From: Acidobacteriota bacterium
GTDB lineage: Bacteria; Acidobacteriota; Holophagae; Acanthopleuribacterales; Acanthopleuribacteraceae
Direction: 5' to 3'
Assembly: GCA_030066195.1 (NCBI GenBank)
Contig: JASJCB010000039.1
Span: 20,375 to 84,374, forward strand
DNA length: 64,000 nucleotides
The notes beneath the pieces are model-generated. The model saw nothing but the letters and a program-made list of their open reading frames with translations, was not told the origin of the DNA and searched no databases. This document shows, piece after piece, positions 44,903-54,800 of the stretch; within the stretch, counting starts at the first letter, position 1, and every line of letters begins with the position of its first letter. A program made the translations under genes and the position numbers.

Positions 44903-45094
44903 ATGAAGAAGAAAATGAAACTGGAAACCCTGAAGGTCAAAAGCTTTGTTGCCGGCAATCTCTACGGCGGCCTCAACGCACAGATCGTCGGGAACGCCGT
45001 AAAGGTAGATATCGGTGACAGCGGCGGTTTGGGTTGCGACACCGCGCTGTGCGGTCCTTCCCGCGTTTCCGCTTGTGAGCACTGCGAAGAATAA
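44903..45094 (+). CDS. RiPP precursor-like peptide (pinensin/class I lanthipeptide-type leader)
   Basis: The 63-residue peptide has a basic, leader-like N-terminus with L-x2-L-K-V-K-S-F (residues 7-15), the pattern seen in pinensin-type and other class I lanthipeptide leaders of Bacteroidetes and Acidobacteria. A glycine-rich middle is followed by a Cys-rich tail with C45, C50, C58 and C61 plus T47, S53 and S56. AGGAGG six bases before ATG and a terminator just downstream mark a real, well-translated single gene. No lanthipeptide dehydratase or cyclase lies in the window; a JmjC-type oxygenase gene follows. The modification type is therefore unknown. Confidence 0.7.
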   Translation: MKKKMKLETLKVKSFVAGNLYGGLNAQIVGNAVKVDIGDSGGLGCDTALCGPSRVSACEHCEE

Positions 45095-45128
45095 CGCGTC
45101 GCTCGCATCGCATAACCGGTTTTAAGAG

Positions 45129-45164
45129 ACCCGGAGGCCCGCCGCTCGGGAACCTCCGGGTTTT
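45129..45164 (+). terminator. rho-independent terminator after the RiPP-like gene
   Basis: ACCCGGAGG (45129-45137) pairs with CCTCCGGGT (45153-45161); an inner CCC/GGG pair shortens the loop, and four T end the structure. It lies 35 bp after the stop codon. Confidence 0.75.
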
Positions 45165-45337
45165 CAGCGTCTAACGGTTGATAGAGAATTTTTCCGGTCT
45201 TTCTCCGTGGGATTCCACAGAATAGGAAGACCCCGTCTTCCCGAGCAATCATCCCCTCTTCCGTTCAACAGTCATTAGTGGTTCGGATGAGCCGACATCG
45301 GGCGAAGGCCGTATGTTTATACAGACCGGAGGGTGTC

Positions 45338-46609
45338 ATGATCCCTAAAATCGAGATCTCCGCCGACTTTTGGACGGAATTTACCGCGCAAAACTGGTTG
45401 CGGCAGCCGGCTGTTTTCCAGCTTCCCCAAGCCCTGATCCCCGCAGAGGAAGTTTTTGCGGGCATGTTGAACCTGCCTCAGGCCGAAACGCCTGAGGGGC
45501 AGCGGTTTCCCCTGCGCTTCTTCCGGGGCGACAAGCAGCTTCCCGTGGAGCAGTCGCCGCGTCCCGAGCCGGCGGACGGCTCTTTGGAGGCTTTTTGCGG
45601 GCGCATGGTCGATACGTTTCGCGATGAAGGTTTTGGTCTCATGATCAATAACTTTCAGGGTTTGGAGGGTCGAGTCTGGATGCGCGCCCTGTCCTTTCTG
45701 GACGGGCTTTATCGTCGGGTGGGCATGCCTGCCAACGGCGCATCCCTGGACCTGTTCCTGGGTAATTACCGCAAGACCGCGTTCGGCGTGCATAAGGACG
45801 ATCAGGAGGTGTTCACCTTTGTGATATCCGGCCGCAAGCGTTTTCTACTCTGGCCTTTCGAGGCGCTTGCCGATCGGTTCGGCGTGTCCGAGGAGGATGC
45901 CTGGAAGCCGTACAACCTGTGGCGTGTGGATCACGAGGAGTTACGCGAGGAGGCCGTCGTCTTGGAAGCCGGGCCCGGTGAGGTGATCTACTGGCCCGCC
46001 ACCTATTGGCACATTGCCGAAAATATCGACGGCGAGCCGGTCGCTACCCTGGGCCTGGGTCTGATGCCCTCCGGCGCGCGCCTGGATTACTTTCTGGATG
46101 CCTTCAATGAAACGGCCGCCGCGGCGCCCGGTCGCACCATTCCCTATCACGCCCGAGTCGGCGCCGAGGGCAGCCTGGAGGGATGGTGGCGCCTGTTGGA
46201 TCGGGCCGCGACCAACCCGGAGGTGCGTCGCTGTGCCGAGGAGAACTGGTTGCGTTGGCTCACCCGCTTCGGATTTCGCGAGGCGCCCGATGTGCTCCGA
46301 CGACGCGAGCTTCCCGAAACCGTCTGGTTGGTAGGCAACCCCGCAAACCCGGTCATCTATAACCGGCACGACGAGGATCTGATCTGCGCGGTCAACGGCA
46401 AGATCTTCGTCATTCCCCAAAATCCTCGCCTGGTAGAGATGCTGCACTTCATCAACAGCGGTCGTCCGTTTCAGGTGGGCGACCTGATGAGGCGTTTTTC
46501 CGGGGAAACCCATGACGGCGACGTGACTCATGAACTAGCCCGCGAGGATATTCAAATGCTGCTGCTGGGCCTGGTGAACTATCTGGCTCTGTGGGAGATC
46601 ACGGTCTGA
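45338..46609 (+). CDS. JmjC/cupin-type Fe(II)- and 2-oxoglutarate-dependent oxygenase
   Basis: The 423-residue protein has a JmjC-like double-stranded beta-helix with iron ligands H152-K-D154 (GVHKDDQEVF) and H225 (YWHIAEN). Nearby ISGRKRFLLWPFE supplies the basic residue expected for 2-oxoglutarate. The C-terminal 80 residues (about 345-423) form a small helical, winged-helix-like domain, as in ribosomal-oxygenase relatives, ending REDIQMLLLGLVNYLALWEI. It could hydroxylate a protein or peptide side chain. Its position 243 bases after a RiPP-like precursor makes that peptide a candidate substrate, although a terminator separates them. ATG 45338 follows GGAGGG. Confidence 0.75.
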   Translation: MIPKIEISADFWTEFTAQNWLRQPAVFQLPQALIPAEEVFAGMLNLPQAETPEGQRFPLRFFRGDKQLPVEQSPRPEPADGSLEAFCGRMVDTFRDEGFGLMINNFQGLEGRVWMRALSFLDGLYRRVGMPANGASLDLFLGNYRKTAFGVHKDDQEVFTFVISGRKRFLLWPFEALADRFGVSEEDAWKPYNLWRVDHEELREEAVVLEAGPGEVIYWPATYWHIAENIDGEPVATLGLGLMPSGARLDYFLDAFNETAAAAPGRTIPYHARVGAEGSLEGWWRLLDRAATNPEVRRCAEENWLRWLTRFGFREAPDVLRRRELPETVWLVGNPANPVIYNRHDEDLICAVNGKIFVIPQNPRLVEMLHFINSGRPFQVGDLMRRFSGETHDGDVTHELAREDIQMLLLGLVNYLALWEITV

Positions 46610-46615
46610 GGCGCG

Positions 46616-49600
46616 CTATCCGCCGGAGGGGGCCCCGGACAATTTGATGGGCAGCATGATGGTAAAAGTGCTGCCCTCGCCCGGGGTTGAGGTTACCTCG
46701 ATGGTGCCGTCGTGCTGTTGGATGATGCCGTAGGAGATCGACAGGCCGAGGCCGGTGCCGGAGCCCACCGGTTTGGTGGTGTAGAAGGGCTGGAAGATCT
46801 TTTCGCGCGTTTCCCGCGTCATCCCGCTGCCGTTGTCCGAAATCTTGATCACCGCGTGACCGTTGCGGCTCTGGGTGGATACGGCGATTCGGCCCATGGG
46901 TTTCCGGTGACCCTTGCCGAAGCGCTCATCGATGGCGTCACAAGCGTTGACGATCAGGTTCATGAAGACCTGATTCAGCTCCGCGGGAGAACACTCCATG
47001 ACCAACGGGTGCTGGAAGTCGGTATGGAAGCTGATGCGCTCGTGATAGTTGGAGCGCACCAGGTTGACCGTGGACTTCAACGCCTCGCTGACGCCGGAGG
47101 TGATGCGCGGCGTTTCGTCCTTGCGGGTGAAGCAGCGCAGGTCTTGAACGATGCGGTTGATGCGTCGGGTGCCCTCCATAATCAGGTCGCATTGTTCGAA
47201 AAGCGGCTCCATCTCGGTTTGCAGGGCCTCGGTTACCTCGTCCGAATCGTCTCCGGCCAGGTGCATGAGGAACTCGCGGAACTTATCCAACTGACGTTCC
47301 AGGTTCTGGGCGCCGCCGTGGGCGAAATTGGTGGGGTTGTTGATCTCGTGCGCAACCCCGGCCGTCAGCACGCCCAGTGACGCCATTTTCTCCTGGGTGA
47401 TCAACTGTTGTTGGGCTTTGATGATGGCCTCGTTTTTTGCCTCCAGTTCCCGAGTACGTTCGGCCACCTTCTCTTCCAGGGTGCGGTTGTGTTCCATGAT
47501 GTCCGCGTAGAGCATGGCGTTTTCCAGGGAGATGGCCATCTGTGCCGTCAGCGTTTGCAGAACCTCCTGGTGTTGCGGCGTGAAGGCGCCCTGGCTCAGA
47601 TTATTCTCCAGGTACAGCACGCACAGGCCGCGGGTACGCGTGTGAATGGGCAGGCACATCAGTGAACGGGTTTTGTTCGATACGATATAGGGATCGTTGA
47701 CCAGAATGCCCTCGTTATAGGCGTCATCCAGCAGCAGGGGTTCGTCGCTTTTCGCGGTATAGTAGACCGCCCCCGCGCAGAGGTCCTTACATGCCGCCAG
47801 GTGAATTCCCGGCTCCAGGAAGCCGGCCTCTTCCTCCCCGTAGGCGCGCACCATGGGCTTGCCGTCTTCAGTAAGCACCAGGAAGCCGCGTTCGGCGCCC
47901 GCATTCTCCATGACGATCGTCATCATGTCCTTCAACATTTCTTCCAGGCGCAGGTTGCGGCTGATGACCTGGCCCGCCTTGACCACGGTGTGGATGTCCA
48001 GCGTCAGCTCTTCCGAGGTGCCGGCCGTGCCCGTGGTCAATGTCTTGGGGAGGGTTTGGTTAGTCAGCCTGGCCAGATCGCGGAAGTTGCTCTCCAAGGC
48101 GGAAACCTTGGGCTTCATTCCCAGCTGGCGGTACTTCTGCCAGGCCTCCACTCGATGGGAGCGCGCGTAGGCGTCGTAATCCAGGGCTTCCCACCAGGCG
48201 GCGATACGTTCGTGAATCAAGGCTTCATGGCGGGTATACTCCCCGGCGCCGGCCAGTTGCACGGCCCGGCGGTACATGGGAAGGGCTTCCTCACCGCGCC
48301 CCAAGAGACGCAGACGTTCGGCTTGTAACATGGCGTGTTGGTATCCGAAGTGGCTGGGGTTGAGGGCTTCCAGGCGCGACCATTTCTTTTGAACGGCTTC
48401 CAACTCGGCCATGGCCTTATCGCGACGGCCCGGGTTGATTTTGGTGAAGGCGGCGGCAACCACCATGGCGTGAACCCACTGGTGGTATTCCTCGTAAACC
48501 GTGCCCTTGATCAACTTCAGGTGGAGTTTGGCCTTGCGCGTGCTGCCGAGGGCTTCCAGCGGTCTGCTCTGAATCAGCAGGACCTCGGCCTTGAACGTGT
48601 AGTAGATGCATTTGGAAAGGCCTTGCAGGGGTTCGGTAAAGGATTCCTCGGCCATACTTCCGAAGGGGATTTCCGGGCTGGGTTCGCAAAGGTTGCGGTT
48701 GATGATGCGAATGATCCTGATGATTTCCTGAGAGAGACTGTTGGCGGTTTTGGCAAACGTCTGATACTGGTCCAGGTCTGCCAGGTAGTGCATGTCCCGG
48801 CCCCAACAGTGACGCAACAGGATGATGTCGTCCATCAACAAGCCGGCGGAGAAGAAACGGCCCAGTTCCAGGTTGTTGCGATAGCGTACCTGCGAAGAGC
48901 GAATCCAATTGGCAATGGGCAGGTTCAAGAAATAACCTGGGTTCGGGGTTACCAGCGAATAGCCGTGGTGCCGACAGAAGGTTTCGCCCAGGGTGCCGAT
49001 CACCGCGGCCTGTTCGTAATCGCCGCGAATCTTCAACAGCAGAGCCCAGCCGGAGAAGGCCAGCACGGTCAACGGGTGATGGCCGTACTGCATGGTCAAT
49101 ACGAGGCATTGAACCATCAGGTAATCGAACAGGTTCAGATCGTGCATGTAAACGGTATGGTACATGTCCTCGATGATGGTCATGGCCAAATAAGTGGAGG
49201 CCTCGTCCATGGGTTGCAGGCTGTAGATATCGGTGTCCCGGTAGATTTCCTCCATGTCGTGGTGCAGTTCGTCCAGTTTGGCGGCCGGATCATCGGGCAG
49301 GTCGACACCCAACAGCGCCAGGCCCAGGCGCGCATTTTCCAATGCGTCGTCGTAGCGGCCGTGTTGCTGGTAAAGCAGGCTGTAGGCGCGAAACAGTTCC
49401 GCTTTTTCCAAAGTGCCGGTCACGTGGTCCATGGCCTCGGCCAGAAGCGCCTCGGTATCTTCGACCTTGCCCGCGGCCATCTCTACCTTGATACGGGCCT
49501 GGTGTAAAGCCAGGCAGAGCTCTTGGTCCTGCTGCCAGGGGTTGTTACCGAGACAATCCAAGCCTTTCTTGAAATATTCTCCGGCCAGAACGTGCGCGGC

Positions 49601-51880
49601 CGAATACATGGCCTGGTTCCCGGCCTCCAGGTTCATGGCGGCCAGGCGGCGTAATTCTGGTTCCTCCCGGATCAAAGACCGCGCGAAATTCAGATGGTTG
49701 ACGACTTCCATGGTGCGGGAAGGCAGATCTTCCGGGTCGATATTGGCCAGTAACAGGCGGCCGATCTCGTACTGGATACGGATTTGACGCTCGGTTTCGA
49801 TCAACTGGTAGGCGGCTTGTTGTACCCGGTCATGGCAGAACTTGAAATGGCGGGTGATGAGGGCCTTGTCGTCCCCGGCCAGAACCTCCAACTTGGACAG
49901 CGGCAGGATGTATCCCTCCTGGACGGCCGGAACCAGTCGGCGATAGGTTTCCACCACGGATTGTCGGCTGATAATGGCCAGGGTGTCCAGGTCGAACCGG
50001 TTCCCCTTGCAGGCGGCAAGTTGCAGCAGTTGGCGGGTTTCCGGGGGCTGCCGGTTCAGTTTGCGCACCATCAACTCGATCAGGTTGTCGGTGAATTCCT
50101 TGGCCTGGATGGCGTCGTCGTCCCACATCCATTGGCCGCGCCCAGACACGCGCGTGTAGGTGAGCAATTCCTCCTCGTAGAGGTTTTCCAGGAACTGGCC
50201 GGTAAAGAACGGGTTGCCGCCGGTTTTGGCGAAGACCAGATCCCGAAGAGGAATCACCTTCTCCGGGTGCAGATGCAGGGCATCGGCAACGAACTGGCCC
50301 ACGTCCTCCAATTGCAGCGGCTTGACGGCGATGGTGGAAAGGCGGATACGGGTGTGGGAGATCCGACGCCAGACACCGGAGAGGGGATGGCTTTCGTCCA
50401 CCTCATTGTCGCGATAGGCGCCCACGAACAACAAGGGCTTGTCTTCGTGCTCCATGCTCAGCCATTCGATCAGGTCCATTGAAACCGCATCGGCCCATTG
50501 CAGGTCGTCCAGGAACAAAACCAGGGGTTGCTTGGGGAGGCAAAAGGCTTTGATGAACAGGGCCAGCGTGCGCAGAAAGCGATTGCGGGTGGCGGTGGTA
50601 TCGACGGCTTCCAGGGGCGGTTGCTCACCGATGATCTTGATCATGTCGGGAACGGCGTCGGTAATCAAGCGGCCGTTGTTGCCCACGGCTTCCAGGATCA
50701 CGGCCTTCCATTCATGTAACTTTTCCTCGGGCTCGCTGAGCAAACGTCGAGCGAGTCCGTTCAGGGCATTGATGAAAGCGGAGCACGGCGTGGTGCCGCG
50801 AAATTGATCGAACTTGCCGGAGATGAAAAAGCCGCCGCTACGGGTGAGCGGCTTGAACAATTCTTGGATGAGCGCGGTCTTGCCCACGCCGGAGTATCCC
50901 GCCACGCACACCATTTCGGTGGAGCCCGACAGCACGCGGGTGAACGCGGCGTTCAGGGCTTCCAACTCCTGCTCGCGTCCGTAGATCTTTTGGGGGATCT
51001 GGAAATTGCTCAGGATATCGCCCACGCCCAGTTCAAACGCCGCGATGTGCCCGGTGCCCTGCCACTGAGCCAGGCAGCGGTTCAAATCTTCGTGCAAACC
51101 CCAGGCGGACTGGTAGCGGCGATCGGCGCGTTTTTCCATGCAGCGCATGACGATATCGGACAGAACACGAGGGATGTCGCTGTCCACCTCATGCGGCGGC
51201 GTGGGCCGGCGGGCGATATGACAGTGCACCAGGGTCATGGGGTCGTCTTCCTCGAAAGGCGGACAACCGCAGAGCAACTCGTAGAAGGTGGCGCCCATGG
51301 AGTAGAAATCGGTGCGGTAATCCACGGGGCGGTTCATGCGTCCGGTTTGTTCGGGAGACAGGTAAGCCAGGGTACCTTCCAAATTACGAGGGTTGTCCGG
51401 GTTGCTTGTGGTGCGGCGCAAGCGGGTGGAGATGCCGAAATCGATGATCTTCAACTTACCGGTTTCGGGGTTGTAGATCATGTTGGACGGATTGATGTCC
51501 TTGTGTACGACGTGGTTGTCATGGATCGCCCCCAGGGCGCCTGCGGCCTGAATGGCAAGCGGTAGGAAGGTATGCAGCGGCACCTTTCGGCCATGCCACA
51601 GAATCCGCAGGGAATGAGCGCCGATATCCTCCAAAAAAATAATCAGCGTATTGCGATAACGTTCCTGGCCAAGAGCCCGTATGATGCCCGGCGCATCCAA
51701 TTCCCTGGTGATTTCATACTCCTGGCGGTAGCGGGTCAGCTCATCGGGGGAGGGGTAGTCTTCCTTCAATTGCTTGATGATCAGGGGCGAGTCTTCTTCC
51801 AGGCGGTGTCCGCGATAAACAAGCGAATTACGGCTTTCATATACTTTCTCGGTAATCCGGTAGCCCTTGATCGCTAGCAT
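46616..51880 (-). CDS. hybrid Ser/Thr kinase - ATPase - GAF - histidine kinase (HstK-like)
   Basis: The 1754-residue cytosolic protein contains, in order: a Ser/Thr kinase domain (about 7-275) with LIIKQLKEDYPSP, HKDINPSN and DFG; a predicted AAA/NACHT-like ATPase (about 295-600) with GYSGVGKT (K334); a long helical-repeat region (about 650-1250); a GAF domain (about 1290-1440); and a histidine kinase with GVAHEINNP (H1511), N-box NLIVNACDA, SDNGSGM and GTGLGLSISYGI. No receiver domain is attached. This architecture matches the HstK family of cyanobacteria and myxobacteria. A ribosome site AGAGGA precedes ATG 51880. It lies nine bases after its paralog and is convergent with the JmjC gene. 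Confidence 0.93.
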   Translation of the reverse strand: MLAIKGYRITEKVYESRNSLVYRGHRLEEDSPLIIKQLKEDYPSPDELTRYRQEYEITRELDAPGIIRALGQERYRNTLIIFLEDIGAHSLRILWHGRKVPLHTFLPLAIQAAGALGAIHDNHVVHKDINPSNMIYNPETGKLKIIDFGISTRLRRTTSNPDNPRNLEGTLAYLSPEQTGRMNRPVDYRTDFYSMGATFYELLCGCPPFEEDDPMTLVHCHIARRPTPPHEVDSDIPRVLSDIVMRCMEKRADRRYQSAWGLHEDLNRCLAQWQGTGHIAAFELGVGDILSNFQIPQKIYGREQELEALNAAFTRVLSGSTEMVCVAGYSGVGKTALIQELFKPLTRSGGFFISGKFDQFRGTTPCSAFINALNGLARRLLSEPEEKLHEWKAVILEAVGNNGRLITDAVPDMIKIIGEQPPLEAVDTTATRNRFLRTLALFIKAFCLPKQPLVLFLDDLQWADAVSMDLIEWLSMEHEDKPLLFVGAYRDNEVDESHPLSGVWRRISHTRIRLSTIAVKPLQLEDVGQFVADALHLHPEKVIPLRDLVFAKTGGNPFFTGQFLENLYEEELLTYTRVSGRGQWMWDDDAIQAKEFTDNLIELMVRKLNRQPPETRQLLQLAACKGNRFDLDTLAIISRQSVVETYRRLVPAVQEGYILPLSKLEVLAGDDKALITRHFKFCHDRVQQAAYQLIETERQIRIQYEIGRLLLANIDPEDLPSRTMEVVNHLNFARSLIREEPELRRLAAMNLEAGNQAMYSAAHVLAGEYFKKGLDCLGNNPWQQDQELCLALHQARIKVEMAAGKVEDTEALLAEAMDHVTGTLEKAELFRAYSLLYQQHGRYDDALENARLGLALLGVDLPDDPAAKLDELHHDMEEIYRDTDIYSLQPMDEASTYLAMTIIEDMYHTVYMHDLNLFDYLMVQCLVLTMQYGHHPLTVLAFSGWALLLKIRGDYEQAAVIGTLGETFCRHHGYSLVTPNPGYFLNLPIANWIRSSQVRYRNNLELGRFFSAGLLMDDIILLRHCWGRDMHYLADLDQYQTFAKTANSLSQEIIRIIRIINRNLCEPSPEIPFGSMAEESFTEPLQGLSKCIYYTFKAEVLLIQSRPLEALGSTRKAKLHLKLIKGTVYEEYHQWVHAMVVAAAFTKINPGRRDKAMAELEAVQKKWSRLEALNPSHFGYQHAMLQAERLRLLGRGEEALPMYRRAVQLAGAGEYTRHEALIHERIAAWWEALDYDAYARSHRVEAWQKYRQLGMKPKVSALESNFRDLARLTNQTLPKTLTTGTAGTSEELTLDIHTVVKAGQVISRNLRLEEMLKDMMTIVMENAGAERGFLVLTEDGKPMVRAYGEEEAGFLEPGIHLAACKDLCAGAVYYTAKSDEPLLLDDAYNEGILVNDPYIVSNKTRSLMCLPIHTRTRGLCVLYLENNLSQGAFTPQHQEVLQTLTAQMAISLENAMLYADIMEHNRTLEEKVAERTRELEAKNEAIIKAQQQLITQEKMASLGVLTAGVAHEINNPTNFAHGGAQNLERQLDKFREFLMHLAGDDSDEVTEALQTEMEPLFEQCDLIMEGTRRINRIVQDLRCFTRKDETPRITSGVSEALKSTVNLVRSNYHERISFHTDFQHPLVMECSPAELNQVFMNLIVNACDAIDERFGKGHRKPMGRIAVSTQSRNGHAVIKISDNGSGMTRETREKIFQPFYTTKPVGSGTGLGLSISYGIIQQHDGTIEVTSTPGEGSTFTIMLPIKLSGAPSGG

Positions 51881-51889
51881 CGTTTTCCT

Positions 51890-54800
51890 CTATACCATGG
51901 GTAGTTGAATGGTGAAGGTGCTGCCCTCGCCCGCCTTCGATGTGACGTCGATATGCCCGTCGTGTTGTTGGATGATGCCGTATGATATGGACAGGCCCAG
52001 ACCGGTGCCCGAGCCCACCTCCTTGGTCGTATAGAAAGGCTGAAAGATTTTGGCCATGGTCTGGTTGGTCATGCCGCAACCGTTGTCGGCGATGGAGATA
52101 ATCGCATCGTCCTCCCGCCTCGAGGTGGTTACGGTGACCTCGCCTTGCGGCGTCCCGGCAGCGCCCCAGCGATCCTTCACCGCGTCGCAGGCATTGACGA
52201 TCAGGTTCATGAAGACCTGGTTCATTTCGGCCGGACAGCACTCCATGATCAGTGGATCTTGGAAGTGGGTGTTGAAGTGGATGGAGTCTCGATAATTGGC
52301 CCGCACCAGGTTGACGGTAGAGGCCAGAGCCTCGCTCAATCCGGCCCTTTTGCGCGGGGCCTCGTCCTTGCGTGTGAACAGGCGTAGGTCGTGTACGATG
52401 TGGTTGATGCGCGTGGTGCCTTCCTTGATCAGGCGGCATTGGTCGAACAGGGGCTCCATTTCCGCCCCCAGCGCCTCGAGCATTTCGGGCGGCGCATCAT
52501 CGGCCAGTTCAAACAGGTAGCGCTTGAAATGGCGTAACCGCTCTTCCAGGTTTTGAGCGCCGCCGTGGGCAAAGTTGGTGGGGTTGTTGATCTCGTGCGC
52601 CACACCCGCGGTCAGTACCCCCAGGGAGGCCATCTTCTCCCGGGTCACCAATTGTTGTTGTGCTTTGAGAATTTTTTGGTTTTGCAAGGCCAGTTCCCTG
52701 TTTTTAGCTTCCAATTCCCGGGTTCGGCGCGCCACCTTCTCTTCTAATGTTCGGTTATGTCGCTCAAGGTCTTCATAGAGTAACGCATTTTCCAGTGAAA
52801 TAGCCATTTGAGAAGTCAGCGTATGCAGTAATTCCAGATGTTGCGGTGTAAAAGCATAGGCGCTGATATTGTTTTCCAGGTACAACAGGCAACGGCTGCG
52901 ATTGCGCGACTGTATCGGCAGACACAGCAGGGAGTAGACATTGTTGGCCATAACATAGGGATCGTGCGCCAACATGCCCTCGCGACAGGCGTGGTCAAGG
53001 ATCAGGGGTTCGCCGCTTTTGGTGACGTATTGAACGGCGCCGATACAGATTTCCTTGGATGTAATGAGCGGAATGCCCTGATCCAGCACCGAAACGACCC
53101 TGCCCTCGCCGCGCGCCCTGATAACCCAGGCCTCGTTCTCCTTCAACAGGAGACAACCTCTCTGGGCGCCCGCGTTCTCGATGACGATGGTCATCATATC
53201 TCTCAAAAGTTGCGGCAGGTGCAGGTGCCCCGAAATGGCCTGGCCGGCCTTGATGACGCTGTGAAAATCCAGGATAGCGGCTGTTTCGGTACCCGTGCCG
53301 CCCAAGGTTTCCACGATATCCACCCGTTCCCGCCGACCGGCCTCGCCTCCGTATTTGGACAGGCCGTCCACTTTGGTGCCCATGTCCAACAATCGGTAAC
53401 ATTGCCAGGCCTCGCGTAGGTGGGGTTGGGCGTAGACAGGTAGGTTCATGCCGTTCCAATAATCGGCGACGCGCTCGTGGATGAGGGCCTCGTGACGCCG
53501 GAATTCATGAACGCGAGCGGCTTCCGCGGCTTGTTTGTAGGCTTGTAACGCGTCCTCCACGCGGCCCTCGATGCGCAGGCGCTCCGCTCGGATGAAGGCG
53601 TATTGGTACTCGTACAGTTCCGGGTTCAGGTCCACCAGGCGTTTCCAGTTGCACAGCGTAGCGTTGATTTCGGCCAGGGCGTAGATCTGCTTGCGCTCGG
53701 AGATTTGTCGGTAGGCCGCTGCCAGAATGACGGCGCGGGTCCACTGGTGATACTCATGGAAACCGGTGCCTCGGATAACCTGAACCCCTGTTTCCGCCTC
53801 GTTGCTGCAGGTCAGCGCGGCGGCATGATTGCCGTGAATCAAATAGACCTCGGCCTTGAAGATCAGGTAGACACAACGGGGAAACTCGTCGAGGCCGGCG
53901 AGGAAGGCGCGTTCCTCGAGTTGGCCGAACGCCAAACGCGGCGAAGCATGGTTCAGGTTGTAACAGATAAAGTAGAAGGATTTCAAAATGGCCACGGACA
54001 GGGGCAGGCTGAATTTCTCGGCGAAGGACAGGTAGTGCTTCAGGTCCTCCAGGTAGTCCAGGTTACGACCCCAATAATGTTCGATCATAATGATCTCGAA
54101 GGCCGCCATGCCCGCCTCGAACAGGTAACCCCGTTCCAAACAATTGCGGTAGCGTTCCCTGGCCAGGTCGGTCCAGTCGGGCGGGGCCTGACGCAACAAA
54201 TACCCCAGGTTGGGGCTGATGAGCGGATAGTTGTTGAGCCGGAACAGATCGTAGATCATGGCGCCCGCGGCCACCGCCTCCTCGTAACGTCCGTGAACCT
54301 TGATGATGGCGGAGAAGGCCGTCAGCGTAAACTCGGACCTGGGTGAATGACCGCAGGTCATGGTCATGATGGAAACCTGGGCGGCCAGATAGTCGAACAG
54401 GTCGGGGTCCAGCAGATACGCAGAGTGCAGCATGGTATTGGTAATGGTCATGACCATTTCTTTGAACGGGTCATCCAGCGGCGGCAGTTCATTCACATTG
54501 ACGCAGTTAAACAACACCATTGCGTCTTCAAGGAGACCGTCCAGGTAGGGAGCGCAATCCTCGGGAATCTGCATACCCATGAGGGCAAGGCCCCGACGTC
54601 CGTGGTCAAGGGCGTCTTCGTGGCGACTTTGCACCAGGTAGAGATCGGTCAAGGCGTAATAGATGCCGGCGCGCTCCAGGTCGGCGCGGACCCGCTCGAG
54701 CGACTCCTTCAGCAACAATTCCGCCCGACCGTAATCTCCCGTGGCCTTGGCGGCCTCCGCGCCCATTTTGTAGAGGGTCAGGGCGCGGTCATAGTCGATT

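Noticed and set aside
51837..52439. 200-codon minus-strand frame overlapping both giant kinases
   Set aside because: It mirrors a similar shadow frame near 46938-47192 because both paralogs share base composition; no independent protein features.
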